Assembly: GCA_035406685.1 (NCBI GenBank)
Contig: DAONLM010000161.1
Span: forward strand, 1-7,227
Reading direction: 5' to 3'
DNA from: DAONLM01 sp035406685
Lineage (GTDB): Bacteria > Spirochaetota > GWE2-31-10 > MWDO01
DNA: 7,227 nucleotides
In this document: positions 5,646 through 7,227 of the stretch, one piece after another
Layout: each line of letters opens with the position of its first letter
Numbering within the stretch: position 1 is the first letter of the stretch
The notes under the pieces: generated by a model
What the model was told of the DNA's origin: nothing
The model's input: only the letters and a program-made list of their open reading frames with translations
Databases searched by the model: none
Position numbers and translations under genes: made by a program

Positions 5646-6993
5646 TTGAGTTTAAAATCTTGAAAATAGCATCTTTTGCTACTTTTATCATAAAATTTAT
5701 CTCTTTTTCATTTATTATATATGGTGGCATAAAATATATAACATCTCCAAGATTTCTTAATAATACCCCATTTCTTTCTGCTTCTCTATAAATTTTATAA
5801 CCAATTCTTTCTTTCCAATCAAAAGATATCTTATTTTTTTTATCTTTAACCAATTCAATTGCTGTGATCATCCCTTTTGTTCTTATTTCACCAACATATT
5901 TATAATCAAGTAGATCCAATACTTTTTCATATATTATCTTACCTTTTTTATTAATCATTTCTAAAATATTATTTTTTTCAAAAATCTCAAATACTGCACA
6001 CGCTGCACTGCATGCAAGAGGATTGCCAGTATATGAATGAGAATGTAAAAATGCCTTTTGTTCTACATATGTCCCATAAAAAGCAGAATATATCTTTTCT
6101 TTTGTCAATACAGCCGAGAGTGGCAAAAATCCACCAGTTAATCCCTTTGAGACAGTAACAAAATCCGGAATAATATTTGCATGATGACTTGCCATCATTT
6201 TGCCGGTTCTGCCAAAACCAGAAGCTATTTCATCACATATAAGATGAATATCATTTTTTTCTGTATAATCTCTTATTTTTTTTAAAAATATAGGGGGATA
6301 TATACTCATTCCATTTGCGCATTGAACAATGGGCTCTATTATTATAGCAGAAAGGTTATCCTTATTTTTATCCATATTTTCTTTAGTTTTTTCAAAACAT
6401 TCTGCATTACAATTATCCCTTGTCTTGCCATAAGAGCATCTAAAACAATCAGGACCTGGTAAAGGCAGTGTCTTTATTAAGAGTGGCGAGTAACTTTTCT
6501 TATATAAAGTAAGATCGCCTACTGAAAGCGCACCAATTGTTTCACCATGATAGGCACCTGTAATATAGCCAAAAAGATTTTTTTCTTTTTTATTATTGTT
6601 ATACCAATAATGATAGGACATTTTTATTGCAACCTCAATTGCACTCGACCCATTATCAGCATAAAATACTTTCGGCAACTTATCATCAAACAAAGATGAT
6701 AATCTTTTACCAAGTATTATTGCTGGCGTATGAGTATAATTTGCAAAAATTACATGTTCAAGATTTTCTAATTGTCTTTTAATTTTTTTTGAGATAAATT
6801 TATTACAATGACCAAATAGATTAACCCACCAGGACGATATTGCATCAAGTATTTTTCTACCATCACTCGTATGAAGCCATACTCCATTACCTTTTACAAT
6901 ATGGGTTGCTGGATACTCTTCATAATCACTCATCTGTGAGCATGGATGCCAGATATGTCTTTTTTCTAAATCAAAGATATCCTTTTCTTTCAT
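5641..6993 (-). CDS. bioA: Adenosylmethionine-8-amino-7-oxononanoate aminotransferase
   Basis: BioA makes 7,8-diaminononanoate (DAPA) from 7-keto-8-aminononanoate in biotin synthesis. It is PLP-dependent, with S-adenosylmethionine as the usual amino donor and lysine in a few relatives. The 450 residues show class III aminotransferase motifs: RHIWHPCSQM (12-21), SSWW (53-56, BioA hallmark), DNGSSAIE (113-120, PLP phosphate contact), AYHGET (147-152), CDEIASGFGRTG (253-264, Asp254 to the PLP ring nitrogen), SKGLTGG (282-288, Lys283 Schiff base), YTGNPLAC (321-328) and LRNLGDVIYFMPPY (412-425, Arg413 matching E. coli Arg391). Residues 183-199 carry a C-x2-C-x8-C-x3-C insertion absent from the E. 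coli enzyme, and E. coli Tyr17 is replaced by Cys18. The ATG leaves 11 residues before RHIWHP, as in E. coli, which supports this start even though no clear Shine-Dalgarno site precedes it. No other biotin gene is complete in the window. Confidence 0.93.
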   Translation of the reverse strand: MKEKDIFDLEKRHIWHPCSQMSDYEEYPATHIVKGNGVWLHTSDGRKILDAISSWWVNLFGHCNKFISKKIKRQLENLEHVIFANYTHTPAIILGKRLSSLFDDKLPKVFYADNGSSAIEVAIKMSYHYWYNNNKKEKNLFGYITGAYHGETIGALSVGDLTLYKKSYSPLLIKTLPLPGPDCFRCSYGKTRDNCNAECFEKTKENMDKNKDNLSAIIIEPIVQCANGMSIYPPIFLKKIRDYTEKNDIHLICDEIASGFGRTGKMMASHHANIIPDFVTVSKGLTGGFLPLSAVLTKEKIYSAFYGTYVEQKAFLHSHSYTGNPLACSAACAVFEIFEKNNILEMINKKGKIIYEKVLDLLDYKYVGEIRTKGMITAIELVKDKKNKISFDWKERIGYKIYREAERNGVLLRNLGDVIYFMPPYIINEKEINFMIKVAKDAIFKILNSI

Positions 6994-6999
6994 ATTTTC

Positions 7000-7028
7000 T
7001 TTATCTTAAATTTTTTTTAATTTGTCAA
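7000..7028 (-). promoter_or_regulatory. Predicted promoter of bioA
   Basis: On the minus strand a perfect TTGACA (7028-7023) is followed after 17 bases by GATAAA (7005-7000), which matches four of six -10 positions. Transcription would start about 7 bases further on, at or next to the A of the bioA ATG (6993). The palindrome CAATTG (7026-7031) overlaps the -35. I saw no convincing two-arm BirA-type operator. Confidence 0.5.
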
Positions 7029-7166
7029 TTGTTTATTTTACTAATCCATTTATCCTTTTTTATGGATGCAATTTTATTTTTAGGCAAAAATTTTTAATTT
7101 TTTTTAAAAATTTGTAAAGGATTTTCTTAAAAAATTTGTGATTAATATATAGAAATATTTTTTTAT

Positions 7167-7172
7167 GGAGGG
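7167..7172 (+). promoter_or_regulatory. Strong Shine-Dalgarno site for the last, partial gene
   Basis: GGAGGG lies 6 bases before the ATG at 7179 and sets that start. An ATG at 7165 overlapping this site reads only five codons before a stop, so it is not the start. Confidence 0.7.
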
Positions 7173-7178
7173 TTGTGT

Positions 7179-7227
7179 ATGAATACAAAATTAAATTACA
7201 AAAAAGATCATGAACTACATTTTGTAG
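7179..7227 (+). CDS. 5' end of an unidentified gene, cut by the window edge
   Basis: Sixteen codons are visible (MNTKLNYKKDHELHFV) and stay open to the end of the window. A strong GGAGGG site precedes the ATG at good spacing, so the start is credible. The fragment is too short to identify. It is transcribed divergently from bioA, which makes a biotin-related role possible but unsupported. Confidence 0.6.
   Translation, partial: MNTKLNYKKDHELHFV

Larger units (their letters stand above)
6994..7178. promoter_or_regulatory. Divergent intergenic region between bioA and the last gene
   Basis: These 185 bases hold control signals for two genes reading away from each other. The bioA promoter is on the minus strand. 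For the plus-strand gene, TTCTTA (7124-7129) with TATATA (7146-7151) at 16-base spacing is a weak candidate. ATCCAT (7044-7049) and ATGGAT (7062-7067) form a 6-base inverted repeat with a 12-base gap, midway between the two promoters. A near-direct repeat, TTAAAAATTTGT then TTAAAAAATTTGT, lies within 7105-7139. No gene is convincing here. Confidence 0.4.

Noticed and set aside
6840..7097. 85-codon open frame on the plus strand opposite the bioA start
   Set aside because: It overlaps the conserved N-terminus and promoter of bioA, has no ribosome-binding site, and its Phe/Leu/His-rich translation is what antisense A/T-rich DNA gives.
6994..7178. BirA-type biotin operator upstream of bioA
   Set aside because: CAATTG and TTGTTTA-like words are present, but I could not find the two inverted arms at the expected spacing.

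Overview
The window is an A+T-rich stretch of bacterial chromosome (well over two thirds A+T by eye) with tightly packed genes and standard bacterial starts. The best taxonomic hint is the gene at 2712-3938. It has two cyclic-nucleotide-binding folds around a TPR-like linker and a C-terminal winged helix, and its N-terminus begins MSNIPLQL; this resembles a family I know from treponemes and relatives. A low-GC spirochaete is therefore my best guess, but it is an inference from recalled family resemblance and not proven.

Layout. (1) 18-524: a small protein with two ribbon-helix-helix-like segments and a coiled-coil tail. Its 3' end runs into a repeat-rich, non-coding stretch (about 476-650). 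(2) 701-2504: two genes 7 bases apart, an unrecognised helical protein and a PdxA-family dehydrogenase, behind a TTGACA-type promoter. (3) 2505-2711: a non-coding stretch with an A/T hairpin, short repeats and promoter-like sequence. (4) 2712-5644: three genes separated by a single base each, the regulator-like cyclic-nucleotide-binding protein, a small basic SCP2-like protein and an iron-dependent alcohol dehydrogenase. (5) 5641-6993, minus strand: bioA, convergent with and overlapping the dehydrogenase stop by four bases. (6) 6994-7178: a divergent promoter region, then the first 16 codons of another gene that leaves the window.

Function. The recognisable metabolism is cofactor synthesis (PdxA, pyridoxal phosphate; BioA, biotin, itself a PLP enzyme) and NAD-linked alcohol/aldehyde interconversion. 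The 2712-5644 cluster suggests that a nucleotide-sensing regulator, a lipid- or hydrophobic-ligand-binding protein and an alcohol dehydrogenase are made together. I found no RNA gene, CRISPR array, transposase or prophage gene. Nothing here is clearly a new system. The least explained parts are the tandem RHH-like gene with its adjacent repeats and the regulator-SCP2-dehydrogenase operon.
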